Shown here one piece after another: positions 1 through 12,199 of a stretch of 64,000 nucleotides of DNA. This DNA comes from Ptychodera flava (lineage: Eukaryota; Hemichordata; Enteropneusta; Ptychoderidae): the NCBI RefSeq assembly GCF_041260155.1, contig NW_027248277.1, positions 3,942,501 to 4,006,500 of the forward strand. Direction: 5' to 3'. The position numbers were made by a program, and so were the translations under genes. Position 1 is the stretch's first letter. Every line of letters begins with the position of its first letter. The notes beneath the pieces were generated by a model. It was not told where the DNA came from and made no database searches. It saw only the letters and a list, made by a program, of their open reading frames with translations.

Positions 1-2500
1 AAGCTGTATAGACAACTTTTCTTGGTAATTGGCCTTCCCAACTTCAGACATTGTATCTCTGAAGCGTAATTTATTTTCTGGATGTAGGCAATGATAGCTT
101 TCTCAGTAGCCACTATCTCTGCCACAGTGAAAAGGCGTTTCAACTTTGGTTTCCCACAGCTCAACCATCGACCAAATCTTCTATACCATGCTACAGCCTT
201 GCAAAGCCGGAACCATTCAGAGTAGTAATGCAGCAGTTGATTTGCTGGGTCTTCTAACTTTACTACTGCAGCGCATGCTTTAGTTTCCCTTTTCACCTCA
301 CTGTCACTGTCCAACGTAGTTGGGCTGTATACTGGCACTAAGGGCCAACTACGCTGATTCCTCCACAGGAACTTAGAACCCTCATGCCATCTACGTCTCT
401 CCAACATAGTTTTTGCGATAAACCCCTTGAAGCATCATCAGCTTGGTTATCTTTGGAGCTTACATATCGCCACTGTGATGAATTTGAACCGTCATGGATT
501 ATAGCAAGCCTGTTTGCTACAAAGGTTTGAAACCTTTTGGTCTTACTCCAGATGTAATGAAGAATGGTTGTGCTGTCAGTCCAGAATACTGATTCCTCTA
601 AAGACATCCGAAGCTCGACTCTGAGAAGACTATCCATCCTTACAGCTGTCACTGCCGCGCACACTCCAGTCTAGGAATTGTTATCTTATGTATGGGAGCT
701 AACTTGATTTGGCCATCACAAGAGCACAATGTACTTTCTTTTCGGCATTTTCTATTCTTAAGTAAGAAACAACACCATAGGCATCTTCTGAAGCATCACC
801 AAAATGATGTAGCTGCCTTTGCGTCACTTCGCAAAATCCTTCTGTTATCAGACACCGTGGTACCTTTAACTTCTCCAACTCAGGCAATTCCATCAGCCAT
901 GTTTTCCACTTCTGGGAGTTAACAGGGTCGATATCATCATCCCAGTCCTTTCCGCGTTTACACTCTTTCTGAAATATTTTCTTTGCCTGAAGCACATAAG
1001 GACATACATGTATTTTGATACCAAACATATCAGTTTCAGTATCCCAGTGAGTACCCAATGCACGCTCCACTGGCAAAGTATCTCTGTCTAAGTCAAGATT
1101 CTTCACCTTCTTGGCTCGATCTTCAGGTGGCACAGATTGTATGACCTTCTTCCTATTAGAGGACCACTTTGTCAGATGGAAACCTCCCTTGAATAGTAAC
1201 TCACTCAGACTGACTTTCGTTTGTTCAGCCTCGTCATCTGAATCCATTGACCCAAGATAGTCATCGACGTAAAAATCTTTGTTCACTGAGTCTATCACTT
1301 TAGGGGCAAAGTCTTGCATATAGTCTTCTGCTGTCCTCCTAAGAGCAAAACTGGCACAGCTTGGACTCCAAACACCTCCAAATAGGTGAACTGTCATTCT
1401 GAAAACTTCTAGTTCAGCACCAATCTGTCCATCTTTCCACCACAGAAATCGCAAGACATCTCTATGTTTGTTGGGTACTTTCACTTGAAGAAACATGCCT
1501 TCTATGTCTCCCATGATAGCGACTGGCTTTTCCCTAAAGCGCAATAGTACTCCTATCAAGTTATTGGTAAGATCAGGACCCTGAAGTACTTGCTTGTTCA
1601 GGGAAGTTCCTTCATATTCTGCAGCGCAATCAAAAACAATCCGAAACTTATCTGGCTTATCCGGATGAACCACATTATGGTGCGGCAAATACCACTCATA
1701 TCCTTCTGGTTGATTTATCTGATCTTGAGATACTCGCTCTGCATAACCTTTGTCAATTAGCTCTTGAATACCTTGTTTGTACTTCTGATGTAGCTCTTTG
1801 TCCTTTGCCAGTCTTTTCCCAAGACTCTGTAGTCTCCTTTCTGCTAGTTTCCAATTGTTAGGCAATCTTGATGTCGAGTCTGTAAATGGAATATCCAAAT
1901 AATAATGTCCGTCCTTCATGGAAACAAACTCATTCCAAATCTTTATCGCCCTCTTGTCATCTTGCGAGTGTGTGGTTTTGACTTGGCTAAAATTGGCCCA
2001 CTATCTAACTTCCAAAACTGCTCCACCTGAGATTCCAAATGGTCATCTGTGCTTTTCAAATCTGCCTTAATGAAGTTGCTCACTACAGACTCATCTGATG
2101 ATCTTGCAATAGGTCCATTTAACATCCAACCCAGAACAGTTCTGGTTGCATAAGGCTCATCAAGTCGGCCATACCTAACCTCTAATGGGATGAGTGCGGC
2201 AAGAACATCTTGACCAATGAGAATTGATATATTGTCTAAATCATCTTGCTGTAACTTGAGATCTCGCAAGTGACTCCATTTGGCAATATCACCATTCACC
2301 ACATTTCCCTTCAATGTCGGAAATGACTGTATAGCATAAACTCTAGGCAGGTTGATTATCTTGCGTGTTTTACGCCGACCTGTTGTTGAAGTAACTTCTA
2401 ACTGCACTTCGACAGCAGCAACAGTCTTGTCTTCTCCAAGAGTTTCCAAGGACAAAGCAGTTTCTTGACCCTTTAACTGCAACTGTTCTGCTAAAGCCAC
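1..2500 (-). pseudogene. Fossil BEL/Pao pol region (protease, RT, RNase H, integrase start; element A)
   Basis: The pol region of element A. Positions 1943-2500 carry the retropepsin-like DUF1758 segment, with the typical 'ILIGQDVLAALIPLEVRYG' ending. Positions 699-1919 carry the reverse transcriptase: the PHHNVVHP and FRIVFDCAAEYEG motifs, the LLRFREKPVAIMGDIEGMF block and the YVDDYLGS catalytic-site region are visible. Positions 338-664 carry the RNase H/Pao segment with 'FWTDSTTILHYI' and 'NQADDASRGL'. Integrase sequence begins near the left edge. The region is broken at a few places. It closely parallels element B in domain order, though the two are different lineages. Confidence 0.85.
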
Positions 2501-2816
2501 TGAACAAAATGTTCTGTTACTACCTGAGTGCTCGTGTCTTGATAAACTTGTCTTGTCCCTTTCCTCTTACATAGACTGGCAAAGTAGGCAGAGCTATCTT
2601 TACTGAAAGTGTATCACGCTCTGATTGCCCACAAGCATAGCTTTGTGCTTCTTCCTGTACCTTCTGGTCTCGATTATTGCTTGGCCTACTTTTGACTTTG
2701 TTTCAGATGCCGATGAAGCAGAGATGAAACCATCATGAAGCAGGACTGCATGTTTCCAACCACAATTACTTACAGGACAAACATTTGCTCTTTTGCACCT
2801 GCGGAGGCCATTGTTA

Positions 2817-5056
2817 CTATAGTCTAAGCAGCCAAAACAAAGACATTTTTTTCCTCACTGCTTCCACTCGCTGCTGAGCAGTCATCTTCTTAACTTGATC
2901 ACAAACTGTCAGGGAGTGTCCTTGGCCACAAATATGACAGTTGAGTTTGTTCTGTGACTTTGAACTCTCTGCTCTGCTATTAGATGATCCTTGTCCATCT
3001 TTAACAGCATCGGTTCTAGCACCTTGAACGCTGAAGATGGTACCCTTTATCTTTGTTCCAGATTTGCGACTTTTATCTACTTTCCCCTTTGATTGTAGTT
3101 CAATCTTCCCAAATACAGGATCACAAGCTTCTTCAGCTACTCTTTCAAGAAATTCAGCACACTCTTGAAAGTCAGGATATCTGCCTCTGTCTCTCTTGAT
3201 TTGATATGCCTGCTTTCGCCATCTTGATTGTAGATACATTGGCAAACGTGTCATAACCTTCACCATTCTCTCCTGAGAATCTATGTCACCTGTTCTGTCC
3301 ATAGCTCTGAGAGTTTCCAAACACCCTCTGATGTCATCCGCAAAATCGCGCAGGGCTTCACCATCATTTGGCTTTATGGGTGGTCCACTGACTATCTTAC
3401 TGACCCATGCCTGACTTATAGTGTAAGGATCCCCAAAGCGTTTCTTCAGCAATTCTCTGGCTTTCTTGTAACCCGCAGAGGGTTCCATGAGTGCACAAGG
3501 CTCAATAACTTTGCCTGCCTTGCTAACACAATATTCCAGAAGGCAAGTAAGTTTGTCTGCATCAGTAACTGTAGAATTGTCAACAAAGCTGTCAAACGAG
3601 TTCATAAATACTGCATATCGCAAGGGATTGCCATCAAATTCCATAATCTTGGTTTTAGGTAACTGAATGGTGTCAACAAGTTGACGTTGTGCAACGGTGT
3701 TGTTTTCCTGAGATTGGAGAGTGTTGTTTACCAACAGACCACTCGTTTCCATTATCCTGGGCTTCTCAGATGCTAGTGATGAGCTGGCTAATTGGTTGAC
3801 GACGTCTTCATGGGATGTTATTAGCTCGATTATTGAACCAATCTTTTTAAGATTGGGGATTTAGTCGAGTGTTCGTCTGTTGTCCCCTGCACTAGGTGAT
3901 TTGGTGCCGTGCATTGTGGGTTCAAGTCCCGGTTGAAACCATCGTATTTTTATTTTTATTGTTGATTCGGGACACGGGAAAACTTAGTAGCTTCCTGAAA
4001 TGTACAAGCTTGTTCTGAAGGGAAACCTGTGTCGACTTTTGACACTGAAGGAGGCTGGACTTGTGAAGTGGCTTTCACTGTGTTGCTGCAGGGTTTAAAT
4101 TTGGAATATGAAGTATTTTTTCCATAGGTGTCTTCACACCATTTGCAGGCACATCATGTGACCATGCAGCTGGTTGAACAGCAGGTTCTTCAATTTTCAA
4201 AGCTGACAATGCAATCTCTTCTCCTATCAGCTTCGCTAATGTTTCTTCTTCTATTTTAGTAGTTTCCAACTCAACTTCCATGTCAAGTTTCTGCATATCT
4301 GTCAATGCCGTCAGTTCCAAGCACTCCCTCTTAACCTCTGCTTCCATTGCCTTTTCTTCTGCACCTCGTTTCCTTATTAGTTATTCTCTTTCAGCCTCTT
4401 GAGCCTTCTCGATGCTGCAGTTTGCCTACGATGTAATTCCAACATCATTTTTCCCATCCTCTTTTTGATTTCCACTTTGGAAGTATATTGATTTTCCATC
4501 AATTTTGCCTTAGTAGCTAATGTAGTCTTCTTTGCAGTGAGTTTTGCAAGTGTACTTCATGCGGTACTGCTGCTTTACTAACCTTTGAGCAGTTATCCGA
4601 GCCTGCCATGGAAACACTATCTTGAGGGGTTATGTCGTCATCAGTAACTTTACACTCTCTGGTATATGCAGCTTCACATCGATCTCTCGCCTGTGTCATA
4701 ACATCTTGCATTTTCTGCTAGTGACTTGTGCATCGATCGAATTTAACTTTATCCAAAGCTGCGATAATACCAGCATACTGAATATGAACCTCTTTAAACC
4801 TCTGAAAGGCAACCTCTAGACAGCCATATAATCCTTCAAGCTCTTCCACAGACTTGTTATCATCGTCTGCTTTGCAGAATTTACTATAACAAACAGTAAC
4901 ACGAGAGGCAAGGCCTGCCCTTCTACGACCAAGAAATAAAACTTCACTTTCGTCCCACCTTGTACTTGCAGCTACATCTCGCTGATCACGAGGAACTTCG
5001 TCATGAATTTTGTCGGGCACCCAAGCTTCACTTTTTGGACTTCCACTAGTTGCCAT
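2817..5056 (-). pseudogene. Fossil BEL/Pao gag region (element A)
   Basis: The gag-like region of element A. The right part encodes a charged, probably coiled-coil N-terminal region. The left part (2817-3752) matches the DUF1759-type gag segment of BEL/Pao elements: the pattern of a substrate-like F-x-G-x-P-L-x-Y start, 'LLEYC', 'L-K-R-F-G-D-P' and 'MTRLP' is visible, followed by a basic region and a CHICGQGHSLTVC zinc-knuckle-like motif. It is broken into pieces. The family assignment comes from the order and spacing of these motifs and from the pol genes beside it. Confidence 0.75.
3766..3990 (+). mobile_element. Possible tRNA-derived SINE inserted in element A
   Basis: Between the two gag pieces of element A lies a stretch with a good RNA polymerase III B-box-like motif (GGTTCAAGTCC near 3930). 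It is preceded by an A-box-like TAGTCGAGTG near 3861 and followed by a T-rich stretch. Spacing and order fit a degenerate tRNA-derived SINE head on the plus strand, but acceptor-stem pairing is poor. The borders are guesses and no target duplication was confirmed. Confidence 0.35.
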
Positions 5057-5825
5057 GATACAAATTTGTTAATACTTCTCAGTCCAATATTCATATATTC
5101 CAAGTCAACTGATAACAAAGACTTTATATTTGAAACACTTCTCCGCGTATTTCAAGTCCAAGAATATACCAATACTGTTTACAATCCAGACAAACTTGAT
5201 ACGAATCGGAGTTAGGCCTAACTTGTTACACTATCTTTGTTAGAATGTGATACGGTCGAAACCATCGTTTGTTTCACGCGTCCATCAATGTTAGACATAA
5301 CACAGCATTGAAGTTATCAACATACCGACTTTATTCTGCAACTTCTGTGGTCAGACAACAAATTCTACATCTGTGGTGTCCACTGTCGCCGTTACAGGGC
5401 CCGTGAAATTGCTGTCCACCAGTTGCGCACTTTCAATTCCATGTTTTTCCAAAAAACTTCCACACTGAACCTATTTTTTATCGTGAATACAGATATTCGT
5501 CCCAGACAAAGCTGCGATTCTAACAAAGATATTCGCGCGCAGCTTAAAGGGTATTTAGTGTATCAGTAACTGAATGATTTTACTATCAAAATATCAACGA
5601 TTTAAAGTTTAAATCAACGAATATTAATCTGGCGGAATATGAGCGAACAGTGGACTGACATTAAACGACTACATAAACAATGATATCGATGACGTAATGT
5701 TCTGAGTCCGTACTTGTCAGCGTGAGAAGGTAGATATCAGCGACAAATCATTTTGCGTCATGTAAATTTAACTTTGAATACTCATTGAAACAAACAAAAT
5801 TGCACGGCTCAATTTTGGCCGTAAC
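5057..5825. other. Non-coding flank of element A
   Basis: No convincing coding sequence. By position this should hold the 5' LTR and primer-binding site of element A, but no second LTR copy lies in the window for comparison, so borders cannot be set. Nothing else was recognised. Confidence 0.4.
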
Positions 5826-6055
5826 ACCGACTTCCAAGGACTGACTCTAGCTTCAATACCAGACAATACTAGATTCTGTCAAATCGCAAGTAAATATCCG
5901 ATACATATCTGAGATTTCACTATCTTACAGTTCTGGTCAAACCGACTTCCAAGGACCGACTCTAGCTTAAATACTGGACGATAATAGATTCTAGCTGTCA
6001 AATCGCAGGTAAATATCCGATATATATTCGGAGATTTCACCACCTTACAGGTTTT
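5826..6055. repeat. Two-copy tandem duplication, ~115-bp unit
   Basis: Two adjacent diverged copies of a ~115-bp unit, the first beginning near 5826 and the second near 5941. Each starts ACCGACTTCCAAGGA and ends with a CTTACAG. No coding content seen. Confidence 0.75.
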
Positions 6056-6503
6056 GCGGCAGGGTAGCGTCAGGGTTCAGGTGTCCGAATTTAACATGTT
6101 CATCGGGTTGATGGCATATTCAAGCCAAATACCGTGATGTTATATTTTTAGACTCATACTCTCGCCATTGCTGCAACGGTAAGGTTGAAAAAATACGCGG
6201 AGTTATTTAGGTCGGCAGTATTGCTCTGTCTTATTTATTGTTGACACTGACAGTACAACCGGCTTAATTTTGAAAGTTAGAAAATTTCACTGGTGAGTTT
6301 TAGTTACACGTTCTGTATTTTACGCGTGCGCCCCTTCGGAAGCAAAAACGTCCGACTTTATATAAGCTGATAATTTGCTCCAGACCATGACAAGTGTCTA
6401 GTTATGACGTTTGGCCAATTTCAAGATTAAACTGCAATTATCATTTCCATCTAAAACAAATTAGAATGACGGTACACTGAGAGACCACACCCGATATTGA
6501 CAC

Positions 6504-6504
<1 letters not shown>
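6056..6504. other. Non-coding, nothing recognised
   Basis: AT-rich unique-looking DNA between the tandem duplication and the GA microsatellite. No reading frame, repeat or RNA gene could be supported. Confidence 0.4.
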
Positions 6505-6573
<69 letters not shown>

Positions 6574-6574
6574 T
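6505..6574. repeat. (GA)n microsatellite
   Basis: About 70 bp of GA dinucleotide repeat with a single interruption near 6547. Confidence 0.97.
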
Positions 6575-6763
6575 TATTTTGTGAAAGTTAAGTATTTTAC
6601 TGGAAAATAGTAGCCACTGCGTTCAGTTAAATATGTTTCAGCACCACCTTTCTTACGATCGACAAAGTCTAGGTTGTTGTAAACGCAAATGCACAAATGT
6701 CTTTGGCATCCTACATGCCTGCCAGAGTTAATGTTTATTTCAAGGCTGATACACGATGCATGC

Positions 6764-6811
6764 ATACACCGTCCCTCCACCCACGGGAGGGACGGTGATG
6801 CATATTCGTTT
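6764..6811. repeat. GC-rich hairpin
   Basis: An inverted repeat with stem CACCGTCCCTCC / GGGAGGGACGGTG around a short loop, extended outward by ATGCAT on both sides. A similar hairpin lies at 46167-46195 in the opposite orientation, which suggests a dispersed element end or regulatory hairpin. Confidence 0.6.
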
Positions 6812-7416
6812 TACAGCAAGTGATTCGGTCGCGATGTGTTGCTCGCCGATAGATTGCTTGTTCTAATCATCCAGTCGTTGGCTTAAAAGTTTCAGAGCCA
6901 GAGACGGCACAATCATTTCCGCTGCAGACAAACAACGTATGAATGTGATGCAAGGTCGCAGAGCTTTCCGATTATATAGTATGAAACAAAGGAGACAGTC
7001 AAATTTCTATCTAATGACTGGTCAATCGCTGACTACACAGAGATTATAGCTATGATTTCTGTGACAATATAATTGACCATGGTATCGATTCAGTGAACAA
7101 TATTCAAGGGCTCGTTGACCAAAATGGCATACTTTATTGAGGTAGAATATCCATCATTGTTAACAAATGTAAAGGTAACAAGCATTCATGACCCCTGATA
7201 TTCTGATGCAATTGATCTTTTGAAATGATTATCAATCTTTGTGTACAGAGAAAATAAAAAGCATACTGTAAGTAAGCTTACAAACTTAAAAAGAACTTGT
7301 CATTTGCTGTTGTCTGATTTCTCAGTTTTAGTAGCTATTGAAACTTTTTTATACTAAAAAAAATCAATCATAGAGAACCAGACAAGTCTCCAAAATACAT
7401 TTTCCCATGATCTTAC
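6812..7416. other. Non-coding, nothing recognised
   Basis: AT-rich DNA downstream (minus-strand sense) of the candidate exon at 7417-7508. By position it would be the first intron of that candidate gene. No further exon, repeat or RNA gene was recognised. Confidence 0.35.
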
Positions 7417-7508
7417 TTTATCTGTTGAACAAGCCACTCAAAAATTTCTTCAAAAAACTTTCCTTTTGTTCGAAAATTCTCCGGCAAAAACTCTGCATAC
7501 GACGCCAT
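7417..7508 (-). CDS. Candidate first coding exon of an unknown minus-strand gene
   Basis: On the minus strand an ATG opens a short frame that begins MASYAEFLPENF and runs about 30 residues to a good splice donor (ATAAA|GTAAGA). The peptide is acidic and aromatic, ending in a predicted amphipathic stretch (FFEEIFEWLVQQIK). I do not recognise the family. Upstream is a CACGTG-bearing, promoter-like stretch with donor-like sites, which is duplicated in inverted form at 12200-12670; the inverted copy stops matching just before this ATG. No downstream exon was found before element A. It could be the first exon of a gene continuing left, an isolated fragment, or chance. Confidence 0.3.
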
Positions 7509-7520
7509 GTCGGATAAACC

Positions 7521-7993
7521 ACAGGCACTCGACCCGTTATCTGCCAAGAGATGAATAAATATAACTTGATACAACCCTCCCGAGTCTCCTGTCATTCAGT
7601 CATAGCACACACTACACCGACCTGACCCTACCCTCGCTACGTCCCATGTATAAATAATAGAAGGTATGAAACTTAACCCACCAAATCGCACACATCTCAG
7701 ACCGACAGATTTTTTTCGGCGAGGAAATTTTAACTGAAAATGATCGAATTCCATGAAAAAATTAGCATGAAGTAATAGAGTAATAAATTTATTGCTAGAA
7801 ACTTACCGGCAATTTCAAAACTACTCAACGGAAGAGTTAAAAATCTAGCTACTTTGCTACGACAGGCAGCTCCGATATCGTCCAAAACACGAATTTAACA
7901 ATTTACCTTTGACCTCTGAGCTCCCCTTACCGGGCGGCGCCTCTGGTTGGTCTATTTCAGTCACGTGATCGCCGCACACGTCATCAGCCGTCA
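7521..7993 (-). repeat. ~470-bp inverted repeat, left arm (promoter-like)
   Basis: Nearly the whole stretch is repeated in reverse complement at 12200-12670 with only scattered differences. It contains TCACGTGA (E-box type), several GGTAAG-like donor sites in minus-strand sense, and the upstream flank of the candidate exon at 7417-7508. It could be a duplicated promoter and 5' UTR, or the terminal inverted repeat of a ~5.1-kb element. Confidence 0.85.
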
Positions 7994-7999
7994 GGGGGT

Positions 8000-10235
8000 G
8001 TTACACATGCAAAATCATTTTTTCAATAGTTTTGCTGGTTTTTCACATTCGAACGGTGTTGCGTATTTGTATCCGAAATATTACAACGAAGCTAGCTACG
8101 ACAGACAGCATGGTTTGGTCTGCGGTGAAGCTACCTGCCGTGAAAAAGATGGCTCAACCGAGGTTCATTTCTCAGAGTGTATACACGAGAGAATTGGGGA
8201 GCTATGTAAACGAAATCATGTGTGGTGTGTTTACAAAAAATATACGCCCCTCCTCTTGTCCGCTATGTTCAATCTAATTTATTTATCTGGAAGATACGGC
8301 CATCAATATGCGTTCGCAAAGAGTTCAAACTCCGACCTTTCGTTGTTCCCATCGATGGGTAAAATGAAATTAATCGTAAAGTTAAGCAAACACAAAGAGA
8401 GCACAGTTGAAATAAAAACCATACAACATCAAAATATAGTACATCCGCCGAAAGTGAGCAAGTCATCTTGCGCACGGAGTGTAAGAAATCATGAAAAATA
8501 GGGAAGTACGCCCGCTCGTTCGTAAGCTGGTTGGTGCTGGTAAGCCATCGTGTGCTTCGCCAAAACGCACTCTATTCGAAGGTTCGACAAGTCAATCAAC
8601 GTGTCAGAGCTGTGTTCCTAATCCTACATTTTATCACCGAATTTAATAGAGGTAGAACGTCTCGGGACCAGTTGTAAAGAGCTGTTCATCTTTTAGCCTA
8701 CCACTAGTGGAACTCATTTTGAAGATTATGGAGTATGAAGTTTTCACCGGAGGATTATTTTTCTGAAATTCGAATATTTAATTTTCCCCCATAAAATTAA
8801 TACAGGAATGAGGGCCATTTTGAATTCAGTGTTGGTACATGTTGGGTAATTTGTTTCTCTCCTACCAAATTTATTATCATTACTATTGATCTTTAATTAT
8901 TAATCTCGATAACTCCATAAATTTTGAAAACCTCTTTTCATGGAGGTCGGGACACATAAAATGTATCAAGGACATTTACATGCTGTACATTACAATAAAC
9001 AAGTCATCTTTATGACATGATAGTATAGTCCTAAGAAAGTATTACTGTGTTGATTGTGAGACAAGGTGTTGATCTAGTTGTGAAAAGGAGATAGATTTTG
9101 TGAATTATACTAACTTCTGTGGGAGTTAGGCAAGAAAGAATCTGCTAAACGTAAAGTCAACAGAGGGCATCTTTGGAGCATCTGAGTACGTCAGTAACCA
9201 AATTGATTTTGGATCAAGTGATCTGTACAGGCCACATTGGTGTTGATCGAAAATGCCATTATCCAACACTTTGGAAGGAGCTGGTGAAGCGATCGAGAGT
9301 TGACATGTCTGACTCCAGGTCATATCAGCCACTGATCACGGTACGAAAGTAGTCGAAATGAAAGTTGTGAAAGTTTGTGAAAAATAACTACTTGTGATTG
9401 TGATCGATCAACAATCTTTCACTGTCGTCCATCCTCACTGGAACAGTAGTGTGGATTGCCCTCGAGAAAAACTCAAGGGTCTATGATTTGAGCCGTGATT
9501 TCATATAATTCTTTGTCAGCATAAAATAGGATTCGCACGTGATTTTACTATTATCAACGAAAGATACAGATAAATGAAATGACTGCCAGGCGACCACATA
9601 CAATCTAATCGAAAAAACAAAAGTATGCTAACATGAGCCTCGACTCAGTATATTTGGCTTAAGCCAGAAATGAAAGAATACGGCGGCAATATTCGTGTAT
9701 CAACAACTTTATGCAGTGACACCGCTGACAAATTGACGTGCACAGCTTCAAATTCCCGCATTCACCCACCATATCACCGAATGATATCGATAACTGAAAT
9801 GGCTGCCAAGGGACCTTATAAAATCAGATAAAAACAAATCGACGTGAACATGTACCTTATTATGTAATTTCCCTGGCCCAAGTTTGAAAAAAAATACCCA
9901 AGGTATATCTGTGTGAACGGCCAGAAATACATAACCAAAAGGGTGCCTGATGGCTGTATTTGATTTGATCAAAAAACTAATTGACATGCATATGTAACCA
10001 ATGTATTATCCTTGTAGCAAGTATTACAACTGTTACAATTGGCCATAACCAGTCAGAAATATCTGCGTGAACGTACACACGAATATATATGCCCAAATCT
10101 GTAAGTCACTACGGACGAACAATCGGTAACTGAAGACAAAAAATCTTTAAGTCGACAGTAAAGACTCGAAAAAAATACACCAAAAGGAAATAAAAATCAC
10201 ACCCAGATAACATGAAGACGGTTCTTTCTGGTAGT
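8000..10235. other. Non-coding spacer between inverted repeat arms (left part)
   Basis: No supported gene. A 184-codon open stretch at 7947-8501 shows no recognisable domain and overlaps the inverted repeat, so I treat it as chance. A weak direct repeat lies near 9562 and 9781 (GATA..GATAA.TGAAATG.CTGCCA). Nothing else was recognised. Confidence 0.4.
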
Positions 10236-10965
10236 GCTCAGGTATGTTAATGCATGGGCATAGGTGTGCATACATGTAAAATCAGTTTGAACATACTTTT
10301 TAATCAGACCTGGTCAGAAATTGTGAAAATTGCCAAAAATATGTTTCGCATTTGATTAAGCTAAAATTTATCATAATATATTACCAAGTCAGGTCACGTG
10401 ACCATAATCTGTTATTTTCCCGCCAAAATTGTATATTGCAAATAACTGAATATTCCAACCGTTAAACATTAAAATATTTAAAATATTATGACCAATTAAT
10501 GTAAAATGGGATTGCAACTTGTGTTAGAACTAGTGGCAGATGCAAAATTATTGAATTTTGAATATTATTTCTTCACAAAAACAACAAATACAATATTTTT
10601 GACGTTTTACATGAATATTTTGAATATCAAAAGAAGTATAGATAGAGTTTTAAGAGTGCCATGTATTTTTGAAAGAATATGATAAATGTCGTTTCCAAAA
10701 GTGCAAAGAAAATCAAGAAAATTTAACGGTTTACGGTTGGAATATTAAAATTAATAAAGACGTAAATTTTGGCGGGAAAATATCAGATTTGGTCACGTGA
10801 CTCAACTCGTCAAGATTTAGGCAGACATTTTTTTAAAGAATTTAATAATTCCAATAATTAGGCCAAATATCAATCAAATCTGGTGGTTTTTAAAGATAAT
10901 TGATCATTTTCCTACTTTTGGGCTTGATGGGTACAAACACCCATGCATTAACTTACTTGAGTGAG
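10236..10965. mobile_element. Foldback/MITE-like element with ~240-bp arms
   Basis: The two halves (about 10236-10480 and 10725-10965) are diverged reverse complements. Outer ends share GTTAATGCATGGG and inner parts share a strong pair of sites: GTCACGTGAC (10393-10402; near copy 10792-10801) and TTTTCCCGCCAAAA (10415-10428), whose reverse complement is at 10767-10780. No coding capacity. The structure fits a non-autonomous foldback DNA transposon. The conserved paired sites match the E-box and E2F consensus. Exact ends and target duplication are uncertain. Confidence 0.6.
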
Positions 10966-12199
10966 TAAAGTCTATCAACATTTTCTTTTTTCTGAGAGAC
11001 AAAAGGTAAACTTTTCAAATCATTAGCTCCCACTACCTGAAATGAATTTTAAAAAAACCTCGGTTTTAGCTCTTGGAATTTCCAAAAAGTGCTGATAGCT
11101 GTTTTGCTCGGTGACACCTGATCTTTATTCTTCCGGAAAGTTTGAGCAAAATTTGAAGTCTTTCAACATCCAGGGGGTATTACCTTCATTTATTTACTAA
11201 CAACAAATGTGTAATACATGTGTTTGGGTCAGATTTACATGTAAAACCTTGTCATCGAGTTTGTAACGTTGAGATGTATTCTGGTATAAAGGTTCTGCCG
11301 TAGACCCTTTTCGGCCAACTGTGCGCGTTTGCGATCAACGTGCGCCAAGTCAGGGATGCGCATGCCCTGTGGGATGATGTAAACCGAACTAAACTTGAAA
11401 ATACTAGTTTTCAACTGGAAAGGACACCGACACTCGGTCACGTTTCTCCGCGAACAAACATTTCACCGGTGTAATGCGTCTACGACCACGAGCTACAAGA
11501 TCCTGATACCCTACATCTGCTACAAGGCTATACGGACTCTGTCAAATTTCCCCCTACAGCAAAACATTCTATATTTCGCCATCAACACACGAACCGCCCT
11601 TACCTGTAAACGATATCAGACTGGTGTCGGTATTACGATCAAGGTCCTTCGGCGGTTGCAATGGCGGCGTGATGGAATAACGCCAGACGAATTCTTTCCG
11701 AAAAAATAATACCTCACAGATACTCTTATAAACGTCAGTAGAGTGGAAAAATTTACAAAACGAGCAGCAGAAATGACTCAATGCAATGGATATACCACTG
11801 CTATAGGCAAATCAACATTTTGATACAAAGGCTACGTATTAGATCGAAGCTGCAATCCATGGTAAATTTTGATTTTCAATTCACCTTGAGGCCAGGGATC
11901 ATGAAGAAACTTTAGGCCTAAAGTCAAGTGTAACAATATAACAATAAGTGTAACAATAACAAGCCAAATATCGTCCTTTTAGTAAACAAATTTCGTTTCT
12001 TAATTCTGTAATCCACTGAAAAAATAGGCTCATTGTATAAAAAAAATAGTGATTAAAAAAATCGAGTACAATAAATCCGTTTTCGATGTACTGTGTAAAC
12101 GCCGCTTGAGCGTGAATACTAGTTCGTGTGCGACTCCCCCGGTACGCATACAAAATACACTTTTCCTCCAACATTATGGAATGAATATTCTCAAAATCG
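10966..12199. other. Non-coding spacer between inverted repeat arms (right part)
   Basis: Short open stretches on both strands overlap one another and show no domain or splice pattern. No repeat, RNA gene or transposon end could be supported here. Confidence 0.35.

Larger units (their letters stand above)
1..5056 (-). mobile_element. Fossil BEL/Pao LTR retrotransposon A (partial)
   Basis: A minus-strand BEL/Pao element cut by the left edge of the window. Reading right to left, the recognisable parts are a gag-like region with a DUF1759-type segment, an aspartic-protease-like (DUF1758/Pao-type) segment, reverse transcriptase, and RNase H followed by the start of integrase at the edge. It is clearly broken, with several breaks and a probable SINE-like insertion within gag. 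No LTR could be delimited: the 3' LTR lies outside the window and the 5' LTR is not obvious in the DNA right of 5056. It is related to, but clearly diverged from, elements B and C. Its decay suggests it is the oldest of the three BEL/Pao copies. Confidence 0.85.

Noticed and set aside
3850-3945. A functional tRNA gene
   Set aside because: The acceptor stem does not pair and the A-box is poor; at best it is a tRNA-derived SINE head.
7947-8501. 184-codon open stretch on the plus strand
   Set aside because: No domain, no homology I recognise, and it overlaps the inverted repeat arm whose other copy does not keep the frame.
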